Origin: Streptomyces humidus | GTDB taxonomy: Bacteria; Actinomycetota; Actinomycetes; Streptomycetales; Streptomycetaceae | NCBI RefSeq assembly: GCF_014649655.1 | Contig: NZ_BMTL01000020.1 | Span: forward strand, 1 to 64,000 | Reading direction: 5' to 3' | Length of the DNA stretch: 64,000 nucleotides | Notes under the pieces: generated by a model | Databases searched by the model: none | What the model saw: the letters and a program-made list of their open reading frames with translations, nothing else | Told to the model about the DNA's origin: nothing | Part shown: positions 8,209 to 16,832 of the stretch, piece by piece | How the letters are laid out: each line of letters opens with the position of its first letter | Position numbering within the stretch: position 1 is the stretch's first letter | Position numbers and translations under genes: made by a program

Positions 8209-8784
8209 CTACCGTCTCGGACCCGCGACGGCGTAGGCCGTGGTGCCGACGACCGTGATGACCAGGGCTGTCCAGGTGCCCGCCGGCGTGCCGGGAGGCA
8301 GCAGCATCCACATCGCCACCCGCATCGGCGCGCTCGTCGGGGGCGGGGCGAAGAACACCGACGAGAGCCAGGCGAACGGCAGCGTCCATGCGTACTGGCC
8401 GCCCGAGAGCGCCGCGCCGAGGGCGACCAGTCCCATCAGGCCCGCGCTGTCGCGGACCACGAACGCGGTGGTGGCCATGGACACGCCCATGGTCTGCACC
8501 GTCAGCAGCGCCGCGGCGACGGCCGCCCCGGCGAGCAGCACGTGCGCCGCTCTGCGGGGCATCCAGCGGATCGCGGCCGTCCGGTCCAGGGCGAGGTCCT
8601 GCCCGCCGAGCCCGGTCGAGACCGCCATTGCCCCAGTGGTGAGGACGAGCACGGCCAGCCGCGGGTCACCGGGTCCCGCGCTCCCGTCCCGGGCGAGTGC
8701 CCACACCGCCACCGCGCCGATCAGCATCGCGGCGAGCGACGCGGGTATTTGACGCGAACGCGCGTACAACGTCAGCCATCTCAC
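8209..8784 (-). CDS. Integral membrane protein, last gene of the sigma-ABC operon
   Basis: 191 residues from GTG 8784, which overlaps the preceding stop (GTGA). About five hydrophobic segments cover most of the protein (e.g. SLAAMLIGAVAVWAL, HVLLAGAAVAAALLTV, TALVITVVGTTAYAVAG). No family recognised. Translational coupling to the preceding permease and the membrane character suggest it is a second permease-type subunit of the ABC exporter encoded upstream. The longer reading frame to 9153 is only the shadow of the neighbouring gene. Confidence 0.65.
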   Translation of the reverse strand: MRWLTLYARSRQIPASLAAMLIGAVAVWALARDGSAGPGDPRLAVLVLTTGAMAVSTGLGGQDLALDRTAAIRWMPRRAAHVLLAGAAVAAALLTVQTMGVSMATTAFVVRDSAGLMGLVALGAALSGGQYAWTLPFAWLSSVFFAPPPTSAPMRVAMWMLLPPGTPAGTWTALVITVVGTTAYAVAGPRR

Positions 8785-10178
8785 CGGGACGCACCGCCGG
8801 ACAGCACGTCGAACGGGTCGCCCTCGCAGGAGAACGCGGCGGCGCGCATCGCGTTGATCCGCGAGAGCTGCTCGGCCCGTGGAAGCGCCTCGAGTTCCTT
8901 CCAGGCCGCGCGGGTGTCGGCCTCGAACCCGGCGGGCACACGTGCCGACGGGCCGCCGAGCCGCTTGAGGTCGCCGAGGACCCAGCCCAGCGCGACGGTC
9001 TGCGCGTAGTCGTCCGCCCCGAAGGCGCTCCAGCCGACGGGGGCGCACCCTGGCACCATGCCTTTGGCGATCAGGACCCGGGTCAGCTCCTCGCCCTTCG
9101 CGGTGGCGACGAGGTCGTCGTCGAAGTCGAAGAGCACGGCCTTGCGGGACCACCGCGGCGTGGAGCCGTCGGGCAGTACGGCGGTGTTCTCCCGGACCGA
9201 CTCCGGCGCCTGATCACCGAGGGCTCCGCGCAGCAGGCGCAGCGCCTCCTTACCGGGACCCGCGAGGTCCGCGAGTCGAGCCTGCTGCGTCCTCGTCACG
9301 CACACCGGGCCGTCGCACACCAGCTCCGCGGCGGCCCTGTCGACGACGTACATCCGGCGCGTTTCGGCGGGGAGGACGAGCAGGGCGATCGTCGCACCCG
9401 CCAGGACGGGCGTCAGGGCGGTCAGCCGGGCGCGCGGGGTCGCGGCGACGAGCAGTGCGAAGCCGGTCGCGGCCATGCCGAGCAGCCAGATCGTCTGCCC
9501 GACGTGCACGGGGGCGGAGACCGTGACGAACGCCTCGCGCACGTCTTCCAGCGTCGGTGACAGCAGTGAGACCCGGTTCGGCTCCGTGCTCGGCAACCCG
9601 TCCGTCGTGCCCGTCTCCGTCCGGCCCAGCGTCATGTGCATGAGGGCTGTGAACACGAAGGCGACCATGGCCAGCGCGGGTGGGGTGAGCGGCGACGGCA
9701 GGGCCCTCGCGGCCCCCATGCCCAGCACGGCCCCCGCGACGAGGAAGAGCACCCCCACCAGCGAGATGGGCAGCCACCCGAGGTGCAGGTACTCGGTGTG
9801 GGCGAGCACCTGGACCCCGCCCACGAGGACGAGGAGCGCGAAGGCCGAGGCCAGCGTGATCGCCGCCGCGCCCGCCAGGGTGGCCGCGCGGTGCCGGGCG
9901 GGCCGCGGGGTGCTCGTCAGCAGCTCGGACATCTTCGAGCGGTGGTCGCGCAGTCCCTGCAGTGCCCCGAGCCCGATGGCGAGCGGCCAGAGGTAGAACA
10001 GCAGGGAGCGGGTCTTCATGGCCAGTGGTGTCCACTGGGCCGTCCACGCCGTGGTGCCGCTCCGCCAGGCGGCGTCCGGCATGTACAGGAACGTCAGCGC
10101 CAGTACCAGGACCAGGATGCCGGCCCACGGGGCGACCGAACGCCTCAACTCGATACGCAGAACGCGGCCGTTCACCAA
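8781..10178 (-). CDS. ABC-type transporter membrane subunit (ABC-2-like)
   Basis: 465 residues. A first membrane helix (~15-33) and five or six further ones up to about residue 265 (TLASAFALLVLVGGVQVLAH, LVGVLFLVAGAVLGMGAARA, VLAGATIALLVLPAE) match the layout of ABC-2 permeases. A ~190-residue soluble C-terminal part has a pair of Cys (LVCDGPVCVT) and may face outside. It overlaps the ATPase gene upstream by 7 bp and the last operon gene by 4 bp. Substrate unknown; the sigma/anti-sigma genes in the same operon suggest an envelope-stress or efflux role. Confidence 0.75.
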   Translation of the reverse strand: MVNGRVLRIELRRSVAPWAGILVLVLALTFLYMPDAAWRSGTTAWTAQWTPLAMKTRSLLFYLWPLAIGLGALQGLRDHRSKMSELLTSTPRPARHRAATLAGAAAITLASAFALLVLVGGVQVLAHTEYLHLGWLPISLVGVLFLVAGAVLGMGAARALPSPLTPPALAMVAFVFTALMHMTLGRTETGTTDGLPSTEPNRVSLLSPTLEDVREAFVTVSAPVHVGQTIWLLGMAATGFALLVAATPRARLTALTPVLAGATIALLVLPAETRRMYVVDRAAAELVCDGPVCVTRTQQARLADLAGPGKEALRLLRGALGDQAPESVRENTAVLPDGSTPRWSRKAVLFDFDDDLVATAKGEELTRVLIAKGMVPGCAPVGWSAFGADDYAQTVALGWVLGDLKRLGGPSARVPAGFEADTRAAWKELEALPRAEQLSRINAMRAAAFSCEGDPFDVLSGGASR

Positions 10179-11017
10179 GTCCCCCTTCCCTGCTCGGGGT
10201 TGAGCAGCAAGGCCGAGTAGCCGCGTTCCAGCGGGCTGTCACCCACGTGCTCCGGGCCGCCCGCCGAGGCCAGTTCGTCCGGAGGGCCCTTGAAGACCAG
10301 CCGCCCCTCGGCGAAGAGCACCACGTCGGTGCAGGCGGCGGCGACGTCCTCCACCAGATGGGTCGAGACGAGCACGCAGGTGTCCGTACCCAGCTCCTGC
10401 AGCAGCTCGCGGAAGCGCAGCCGCTGCGCCGGGTCCAGGCCGACCGTCGGCTCGTCGAGGAGCAGGATCGTGGGGTCGTTGACGATGGCCTGGGCGATAC
10501 CGACCCTGCGCACCATGCCGCCCGACAGGGCCTTCATCCTCTCGTCGGCGCGGTCCGCCAGACCCACCCGCTCCACGGCGCGCTGCACCGCCGCGGGGAT
10601 GCTCGCTTTGGGCACCTCCTTCAGCCACGCCATGTACTCGACGAACTCGCGCACCGTGAAGCGCTTGTAGTAGCCGAACTCCTGTGGCAGATAGCCGATC
10701 CGGCGGCGCACCGCACGGTGCTCGCCCATGCCGCCCACGGACTCGCCGAGCAGTTCGAGGCCACCCTCGGTGGGGCGCAGCACAGTGGCCAGGGCCCGGA
10801 TGAGGGTGGTCTTGCCCGCCCCGTTGGGGCCGAGGAGTCCGTGGACGCCGATGCCCAGCGAGAGGTCGAGGCCGTCGACGGCCATCCGGTTCCTACCGAC
10901 CCTGACCTTGAGCCCGGTGGCCTGGATCTCCCAGGCGTAGGCCCTCGGTGCGATGTCGGCCGCGCTCACGGCGGATGCCATGCGGTGTTCCTTTCCCGTG
11001 TTCTTCGAGAGGGTCAT
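10172..11017 (-). CDS. ABC transporter ATP-binding protein
   Basis: 281 residues from ATG 11017, which overlaps the upstream stop (ATGA) and has GGGAG 8 nt before it. ATG 10981 with AAAGGAA is a good alternative. All nucleotide-binding motifs are intact: Walker A LLGPNGAGKTTLIRAL, Q-loop YLPQEFGYYK, signature ALSGGMVRRVGIAQAI, Walker B ILLLDEPTVGLDP, and the H-loop STHLVEDV. It resembles the CcmA/drug-exporter ATPase group. It should power the membrane proteins encoded by the two downstream genes. The much longer frame upstream is an antisense/shift artefact over the anti-sigma gene. Confidence 0.92.
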   Translation of the reverse strand: MTLSKNTGKEHRMASAVSAADIAPRAYAWEIQATGLKVRVGRNRMAVDGLDLSLGIGVHGLLGPNGAGKTTLIRALATVLRPTEGGLELLGESVGGMGEHRAVRRRIGYLPQEFGYYKRFTVREFVEYMAWLKEVPKASIPAAVQRAVERVGLADRADERMKALSGGMVRRVGIAQAIVNDPTILLLDEPTVGLDPAQRLRFRELLQELGTDTCVLVSTHLVEDVAAACTDVVLFAEGRLVFKGPPDELASAGGPEHVGDSPLERGYSALLLNPEQGRGTW

Positions 11018-11832
11018 CGATGGGCTCCCAGCACGGCGTACGCGCCTCTGCGGGCGATCACGACACCGGTGCCGAGCGCGAGGACCAGCCCCCACACGGG
11101 CAGACCGCCCGTCTGCAGGGCGAAGGTCGTACGGCTGGTGGCCAGGGTCGGCGCCACGACCACACCGGCCCACACGGCGGCCAGCCCGAAGGCGGCACGG
11201 GTCACACCGACGACACCGCCGAGCGCCAGGGTCGTCGAGGTGAAGGCCAGACAGGGCAGCAACCACTGCACCACCATCACTCCCGTCGCCCAGCCGCCCA
11301 CCAGCAGCGCGGGGACCACCACACCGAGCACGGACGCGGTGCGCCGCAGCACCAGATAGAGGCCGGCCCTGGGCACCGAGGCCGTCAGCTCGTACGCCGG
11401 GTCCAGACCGCGCGACCAGGACGCCGCGACGCCGAGCACGGGCAGGACCGGCGCGAGCAGCAGCACCCACGACACCTCGCCGGTGCCGGTGTAGGCCAGG
11501 TCCAGCAGCAGGGTCAGCAGCGTCACGCCCACGACCATGGCCAGCCACGGCACCATCGTGGGGGTCATCCACCTCGACAGCCGCGCCGACCAGCGCCGTC
11601 GGCGGGGCATCGTGGCGGTGACCGCGAGCCGGGGTTCGAGGCCGGACCACACGCTGTCGACGAGCCTCGCCACGGCGGGCACCCCCGCACCGACAGCGGC
11701 GGACAACTGCTCACGGCACACCCGGCACATCTCCAGATGAGCCTCCACGGCCCACACCTCGTCGGCGGAGAGGTCCGCGCCGCCGCGCGCGTATTCCTCG
11801 ATGAGCCGCTTCGCCGCGTGTTCGGCACTCAT
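11014..11832 (-). CDS. Zinc-finger anti-sigma factor fused to a multi-spanning membrane domain
   Basis: 272 residues. The N-terminal ~60 residues carry a zf-HC2 anti-sigma signature, H-x3-C-x2-C in AHLEMCRVCREQL, which typically binds Zn and clamps the cognate ECF sigma factor. From ~90 on there are about six hydrophobic segments (MVPWLAMVVGVTLLTLLLDL and others), more than the single helix of most anti-sigmas. The gene overlaps both the sigma gene upstream and the ATPase gene downstream by four bases. The membrane part may sense the state of the transporter (inference). Confidence 0.8.
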   Translation of the reverse strand: MSAEHAAKRLIEEYARGGADLSADEVWAVEAHLEMCRVCREQLSAAVGAGVPAVARLVDSVWSGLEPRLAVTATMPRRRRWSARLSRWMTPTMVPWLAMVVGVTLLTLLLDLAYTGTGEVSWVLLLAPVLPVLGVAASWSRGLDPAYELTASVPRAGLYLVLRRTASVLGVVVPALLVGGWATGVMVVQWLLPCLAFTSTTLALGGVVGVTRAAFGLAAVWAGVVVAPTLATSRTTFALQTGGLPVWGLVLALGTGVVIARRGAYAVLGAHR

Positions 11833-12389
11833 GCCAGCGCCCTCCGCATCTCGATACGGGCCCGGCGGGCACGGGTCTTGACCGTGCCCTCGGGCAGCCC
11901 GAGCAGGACCGAGGTCTCCCGGACGGACAGTCCGTCGAGCACCATCGCCTGCAGTACTTGTCTCAGCTCCGGCGCGAGGCGCCGCAACGCGTCCCCGACA
12001 TCACCGCCGACGGTCGCCGCGAGCGCCAACTCCTCGGCGGCGGGGGCCGCCTCGGGCGGGGCGGCGGCCGGCGGCGGCTCCGCGTGGTGAGCCCTGCGCC
12101 GGAACGCGTCGACCAGGCGGCGCGCCGCGATCGTCCACAGCCAGCCGATGGCCGTCCCCCCGACAGCGGCCCCGGCGAAGGCGCCTGCCGCGCGCCACAC
12201 CGCCAGGTAGGTCTCCTGCATGACCTCCGCGACGATCTGCTCGTCCCCGCACCGGCGGCGCAGCCGCACCGCCATCCACGGCGACGTACGCCGGTACAGC
12301 TCCTCGAACGCTGCGCGGTCGCCTTTCGCCACGAGCCGGACGAGACGCTCCTCGTCCACCTCGTGCAGCGCTGCTCTGACTGATCTCAC
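11829..12389 (-). CDS. RNA polymerase ECF-type sigma factor
   Basis: 186 residues from GTG 12389. The region 2 helix (ERLVRLVAKGDRAAFEELYR, MQETYLAVWR) and region 4 (LAPELRQVLQAMVLDGLSVR, LLGLPEGTVKTRARRAR) are typical of sigma-70 family ECF factors. A 25-residue Ala/Pro/Glu linker separates them. It is the first gene of a tightly overlapping operon with its probable anti-sigma factor. The frame extending to 12653 upstream has no sigma similarity and is left out. Autoregulation by this sigma factor is likely for the family but no promoter motif was verified. Confidence 0.85.
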   Translation of the reverse strand: MRSVRAALHEVDEERLVRLVAKGDRAAFEELYRRTSPWMAVRLRRRCGDEQIVAEVMQETYLAVWRAAGAFAGAAVGGTAIGWLWTIAARRLVDAFRRRAHHAEPPPAAAPPEAAPAAEELALAATVGGDVGDALRRLAPELRQVLQAMVLDGLSVRETSVLLGLPEGTVKTRARRARIEMRRALA

Positions 12390-12839
12390 ACCTGCTAGAC
12401 GCCCGCCCCCGGCGACGGGTTTTCCCGTCGCCGTGATCCACGTCACACGTGGAGATCGGTCAGGAGGGACGGGGGTTCGGCACCCTCGGGGGCTGGACTG
12501 TCCCGCCCGCCGACATGGGCGAGGAGGCTGAGCGCCACCGCGGCGGGGGGCCCGGGGGCGGCCGTGGCGATCACCATGGCCGGTCCGTCGCCCTGCGGAC
12601 TCCGGAGCGTCTGCCGGGTGACGGTCAGGGTCCCGACGAGGGGGACGGCACATCGCGCGCCCGGCAGCCGCGCCTTGCCACAGGTCGGCGCAGATGCCGT
12701 AAGGGTTACGTCAATGGTGTACGGCCCGCCGTAAGGGACCCGTCAACGACGCTCGAATCCGGCCAGAGGCGGGGTTTCCTCTAAACGTCCGACCCGCTCG
12801 ATCCGCTTACGGATTCCGAACCTCCGCTAGGAGCTCGCG
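12390..12839. other. Divergent regulatory region between the sigma operon and kdp
   Basis: 450 bases with no gene. It holds the two 19-bp direct repeats at 12696-12746 and, just before 12840, a CTAGGAGCTCG ribosome site. No riboswitch of a kind I can recognise was seen. Confidence 0.5.
12696..12746 (+). promoter_or_regulatory. Paired 19-bp direct repeats in the kdp promoter region
   Basis: GCCGTAAGGGTTACGTCAA (12696-12714) and GCCGTAAGGGACCCGTCAA (12728-12746) match at 16 of 19 positions and are offset by 32 bp, about three helical turns. This suits an activator binding side by side, plausibly a KdpE-type regulator. Function inferred from position only. Confidence 0.45.
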
Positions 12840-12923
12840 ATGGCCGATGTGGCCTTCGTCGTCACCACACTCGCGGTCTTCGCACTGGTGGCCCTCGTCG
12901 CCAGGGGGGTGACGAAGCTGTGA
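12840..12923 (+). CDS. 27-residue hydrophobic micro-ORF preceding kdpF
   Basis: ATG 12840 follows AGGAGCTCGCG, a good ribosome site. The product is a single hydrophobic helix (VAFVVTTLAVFALVALVARG) ending VTKL. Its TGA overlaps the GTG of kdpF (GTGA), so the two are coupled. Similar tiny proteins precede kdpF in other actinomycetes to my recollection, but no function is known; it may be a second stabilising subunit of the Kdp pump. Confidence 0.7.
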   Translation: MADVAFVVTTLAVFALVALVARGVTKL

Positions 12924-13009
12924 CCGCCGAGAACGTCGTCGGCCTGGTCGTGGCCGTCGCCCTGCTGGGCTATCTCGTCCTCGCCCTGATCTTCCCGGAG
13001 AGGTTCTGA
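12920..13009 (+). CDS. kdpF: Potassium-transporting ATPase subunit KdpF
   Basis: 29 residues from GTG 12920 (AENVVGLVVAVALLGYLVLA, ending LIFPERF). One transmembrane helix and the LIFPERF end are characteristic of KdpF, the small lipid-like subunit that stabilises the KdpABC complex. It lies 8 bp before kdpA and overlaps the micro-ORF ahead of it. Confidence 0.9.
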   Translation: MTAENVVGLVVAVALLGYLVLALIFPERF

Positions 13010-13017
13010 GAACTGAC

Positions 13018-14679
13018 ATGGGTCCCGTACTTGCCGGCTTCCTCCAACTGCTCGCCCTGATCGGCGCGCTGGCGCTCGCCTACGTCCCCCTCGGCAACTA
13101 CATGGCCAAGGTCTTCTCCGCCGACAAGCACTGGCGGGTGGAGATGTGGGTCTACCGTGGTATCGGCGCCGATCCGGATGCGAAGATGCGCTGGCCGGCG
13201 TATCTGCGCGGGGTGCTCGCCTTCTCCGCGGTCGGTGTCCTCTTCCTGTACCTGCTGCAGCGGATCCAGGGCGTCCTGCCCGGTTCGTTCGGCTTCTCCT
13301 CGATCGAGCCGGCGCAGGCGTTCAACACCGCCGCGTCGTTCGTGACGAACACGAACTGGCAGTCGTACTACGGCGAGCAGGCCATGGGCCACATCGTGCA
13401 GACCGCCGGTCTGGCCGTGCAGAACTTCGTCTCGGCCGCCGTGGGCATCGCAGTGGCGGTGGCCCTTGTACGGGGCTTCGCGCGCTCGCGCACCGGTGAG
13501 CTGGGCAACTTCTGGGCCGACCTGGTACGCGGCACGATCCGGATTCTGCTGCCGGGCGCCGCGATCGCGGCGATCGTGCTGGTGGCGTGCGGTGCGATCC
13601 AGAACTTCTCCGGCATCCACGAGGTCGGCCAGTTCATGGGCGGCTCGCAGCAGTGGAACGGCGGGGCCGTGGCCTCCCAGGAGGCCATCAAGGAGTTCGG
13701 CACGAACGGCGGCGGCTACTTCAACGCCAACAGCGCCCACCCCTTCGAGAACCCCACCCCCTTCACGAATCTCTTCGAGATCTTCCTGCTGTTGGTGATC
13801 CCGTTCGCGCTGACCCGCACTTTCGGGGTGATGGTCGGCAGCGTGAAGCAGGGCTACGCGATCCTCGCCGCGATGTGCACGATCTGGCTGGGTTTCGTCG
13901 TCCTGATGATGTGGACCGAGTTCGCCCACCACGGTCCGGCACTGCAAGCCGCGGGAGGGGCGATGGAGGGCAAGGAGGTCCGCTTCGGCGTCGGCTCGTC
14001 GTCGATCTTCGCGGTATCGACCACGCTCACCTCGACCGGTGCGGTGGACTCCTTCCACTCCTCGTTCACCGGCCTCGGCGGCGGCATCACCATGCTCGGC
14101 ATGATGCTGGGCGAGATCGCGCCCGGCGGTACCGGTTCCGGTCTCTACGGCATGCTGATCATGGCTGTGATCGCGGTGTTCATCGCCGGACTGATGGTCG
14201 GCCGTACGCCCGAGTACCTGGGCAAGAAGATCGGCTCCCGTGAGATGAAGCTGGCCGCGATCTACATCCTGATCACCCCTGCCCTGGTCCTGGTGTTCAC
14301 CGCGATCTCGATGGCCCTGCCGACACCACCGCACTCGATGCTCAACTCCGGGGCGCACGGGTTCTCCGAGGTGCTGTACGCCTTCACGTCCGCCGCGAAC
14401 AACAACGGTTCGGCCTTCGCCGGCCTGAACGCGAACACGGACTGGTTCAACACCATGACCGGATCGGCCATGCTCCTCGGCCGGTTCCTGCCGATGGTGT
14501 TCGTGCTGGCGCTGGCCGGTTCGCTCGCCGAGCAGAAGCCGGTGCCGGTGACCGCGGGCACCTTGCGCACCGACAAGCCGCTGTACGCGGGGCTGCTGGT
14601 CGGCACGATCGTCGTCATCACCGGTCTGACGTACTTCCCGGCCCTGGCGCTGGGCCCGTTGGCCGAGGGGCTGGCGTGA
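13018..14679 (+). CDS. kdpA: Potassium-transporting ATPase, K+-binding subunit KdpA
   Basis: 553 residues, full family length, about ten transmembrane segments. This is the channel-like subunit that binds and conducts K+ in the high-affinity KdpFABC pump. Selectivity-filter regions are visible: FVTNTNWQSYYGEQAMGH, GTNGGGYFNANSAHPFENP, STGAVDSFHSSFTGLGGG, and AFTSAANNNGSAFAGL. The ATG follows kdpF by 8 bp. Its stop overlaps the GTG/ATG cluster before kdpB. Normally induced by K+ limitation; no intact kdpDE is present beside it. Confidence 0.97.
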   Translation: MGPVLAGFLQLLALIGALALAYVPLGNYMAKVFSADKHWRVEMWVYRGIGADPDAKMRWPAYLRGVLAFSAVGVLFLYLLQRIQGVLPGSFGFSSIEPAQAFNTAASFVTNTNWQSYYGEQAMGHIVQTAGLAVQNFVSAAVGIAVAVALVRGFARSRTGELGNFWADLVRGTIRILLPGAAIAAIVLVACGAIQNFSGIHEVGQFMGGSQQWNGGAVASQEAIKEFGTNGGGYFNANSAHPFENPTPFTNLFEIFLLLVIPFALTRTFGVMVGSVKQGYAILAAMCTIWLGFVVLMMWTEFAHHGPALQAAGGAMEGKEVRFGVGSSSIFAVSTTLTSTGAVDSFHSSFTGLGGGITMLGMMLGEIAPGGTGSGLYGMLIMAVIAVFIAGLMVGRTPEYLGKKIGSREMKLAAIYILITPALVLVFTAISMALPTPPHSMLNSGAHGFSEVLYAFTSAANNNGSAFAGLNANTDWFNTMTGSAMLLGRFLPMVFVLALAGSLAEQKPVPVTAGTLRTDKPLYAGLLVGTIVVITGLTYFPALALGPLAEGLA

Positions 14680-14711
14680 TGACCGCTCGTAGAGAGAAGC
14701 AAGAGGACTCG

Positions 14712-16808
14712 ATGTTCACAGCCACTGCGACCCGGGCGCCGCACAGCGACGTCCCCACCGGGCACAAGCCCGCCGAAGGACGCGTCGGCGCGGGCCTCTT
14801 CGATCCGAAACAGCTGGTCAGGTCGCTGCCGGATGCCTTCCGGAAGCTCGACCCGCGGGTGATGGTCAAGTCGCCCGTCATGTTCGTGGTGTGGATCGGC
14901 TCCGTCCTGACCACCGTCTTCTCCTTCAAGGACCCGGGCGACTGGTTCGGCTGGGCCATCAGTGCCTGGCTCTGGCTGACCGTCGTCTTCGCCAACCTGG
15001 CGGAGGCGGTCGCCGAGGGCCGGGGCAAGGCGCAGGCAGACACCCTGCGCAAGGCCAAGACCGACACGGTGGCCCGTCGGCTGGTGGGCGGCGCCGAGGA
15101 ACAGGTGCCCGGCACCGACCTCAGGATCGGCGACCTCGTGGTCTGCGAGGCCGGCGACATCATCCCCGGCGACGGTGACGTCGTCGAGGGCGTCGCCTCG
15201 GTCGACGAGTCGGCGATCACCGGTGAGTCGGCTCCGGTCATCCGCGAGTCCGGCGGCGACCGCAGCGCCGTGACCGGTGGCACGAAAGTGCTGTCCGACC
15301 GCATCGTCATCAAGATCACGACGAAGCCGGGCGAGACCTTCATCGACCGGATGATCAACCTGGTCGAGGGCGCGGCCCGGCAGAAGACGCCCAACGAGAT
15401 CGCGCTGAACATCCTGCTGGCGTCTCTGACGATCGTCTTCCTGCTGGCCGTCGTCACGCTGCCGCCGTTCGCCGACTATGCGGGCACGCACCTGACGATG
15501 GTCGTGCTGGTGGCGCTACTGGTGTGCCTGATCCCGACCACGATCGGCGCCCTGCTCTCCGCGATCGGCATCGCGGGCATGGACCGCCTGGTCCAGCGCA
15601 ACGTCCTGGCCATGTCCGGCCGCGCGGTCGAGGCCGCCGGCGACGTCTCCACCCTGCTGCTCGACAAGACCGGCACCATCACTCTCGGCAACCGCCGGGC
15701 GGCCGAGTTCGTGGCGGTGAGCGGCACGACGGAAGCCGAGGTGGCGGATGCCGCCCAGTTGTCGTCGCTGGCCGACGAGACACCGGAGGGCCGTTCCATC
15801 GTCGTCCTGGCGAAGGAGAAGTACGGGCTGCGCGAGCGGCACCAGGGCGAGCTCGTCGGTGCCGCATGGATCGCCTTCACCGCCCAGACCCGTATGTCGG
15901 GCGTGGACGCCGACGGGCGCAGCATCCGCAAGGGGGCGGCCGGCTCGGTCGTCGCCTGGGTCGAGGAGCAGGGCGGCACCGTCGCCGAGGACGCCGGCGC
16001 CGTCGTCGACCGCATCTCGGAAGCGGGCGGTACCCCACTGCTCGTCGCGGTCCACGACGACAGGGGCGCTCGCGTGCTGGGCGTCATCCACCTCAAGGAC
16101 GTCGTCAAGGACGGCATGCGGGAGCGGTTCGACGAGCTGCGCCGCATGGGCATCAAGACCGTCATGATCACGGGCGACAACCCGCTGACGGCCAAGGCCA
16201 TCGCGGAGGAGGCGGGCGTCGACGACTTCCTCGCGGAGGCCACGCCCGAGGACAAGATGGCGCTGATCAAGCGGGAGCAGGCGGGCGGCAAGCTGGTCGC
16301 GATGACCGGTGACGGCACGAACGACGCGCCGGCCCTCGCGCAGGCGGACGTCGGCGTGGCGATGAACACGGGCACGTCGGCCGCCAAGGAGGCCGGCAAC
16401 ATGGTCGACCTCGACTCCAACCCGACCAAGCTGATCGAGATCGTCGAGATCGGGAAGCAGCTGCTGATCACCCGGGGCGCGCTGACGACGTTCTCCATCG
16501 CCAATGACGTGGCGAAGTACTTCGCGATCATCCCGGCGCTGTTCGCGGCCGTCTACCCGGGCCTGAACTCGCTCAACATCATGGGCCTCGAATCGCCCGA
16601 CTCCGCGATCCTCTCGGCCGTCATCTTCAACGCGCTGATCATCATCGCGCTGGTGCCGCTGTCCCTGAAGGGCGTGCGGTACCGGCCGGTGAGCGCGGAC
16701 AAGATGCTGCGGCGCAACCTGACGATCTACGGCATCGGCGGGCTGATCGCCCCGTTCATCGGCATCAAGATCATCGACATGCTCATCTCCCTCATTCCCG
16801 GGCTGTGA
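14712..16808 (+). CDS. kdpB: Potassium-transporting ATPase, ATP-binding subunit KdpB
   Basis: 698 residues from ATG 14712, which has AAGAGGA five bases ahead; ATG 14679 overlapping the kdpA stop is an alternative. P-type ATPase hallmarks are intact: actuator loop ITGESAP, phosphorylation site LLLDKTGTITLGNR, hinge TGDGTNDAPALAQADVG, and ITGDNPLTAKAIAEEAG. Seven transmembrane helices. It hydrolyses ATP to drive K+ uptake through KdpA. Unbroken and full length. Confidence 0.97.
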   Translation: MFTATATRAPHSDVPTGHKPAEGRVGAGLFDPKQLVRSLPDAFRKLDPRVMVKSPVMFVVWIGSVLTTVFSFKDPGDWFGWAISAWLWLTVVFANLAEAVAEGRGKAQADTLRKAKTDTVARRLVGGAEEQVPGTDLRIGDLVVCEAGDIIPGDGDVVEGVASVDESAITGESAPVIRESGGDRSAVTGGTKVLSDRIVIKITTKPGETFIDRMINLVEGAARQKTPNEIALNILLASLTIVFLLAVVTLPPFADYAGTHLTMVVLVALLVCLIPTTIGALLSAIGIAGMDRLVQRNVLAMSGRAVEAAGDVSTLLLDKTGTITLGNRRAAEFVAVSGTTEAEVADAAQLSSLADETPEGRSIVVLAKEKYGLRERHQGELVGAAWIAFTAQTRMSGVDADGRSIRKGAAGSVVAWVEEQGGTVAEDAGAVVDRISEAGGTPLLVAVHDDRGARVLGVIHLKDVVKDGMRERFDELRRMGIKTVMITGDNPLTAKAIAEEAGVDDFLAEATPEDKMALIKREQAGGKLVAMTGDGTNDAPALAQADVGVAMNTGTSAAKEAGNMVDLDSNPTKLIEIVEIGKQLLITRGALTTFSIANDVAKYFAIIPALFAAVYPGLNSLNIMGLESPDSAILSAVIFNALIIIALVPLSLKGVRYRPVSADKMLRRNLTIYGIGGLIAPFIGIKIIDMLISLIPGL

Positions 16809-16832
16809 CTTTTCAAAGGCGTGCTGATCACC

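Noticed and set aside
12390..12839. c-di-AMP (ydaO) riboswitch ahead of kdp
   Set aside because: Considered because some K+ genes use it, but the conserved ydaO core was not recognised; only direct repeats were seen.
12970..14358. 462-codon minus-strand frame
   Set aside because: Antisense to kdpA.
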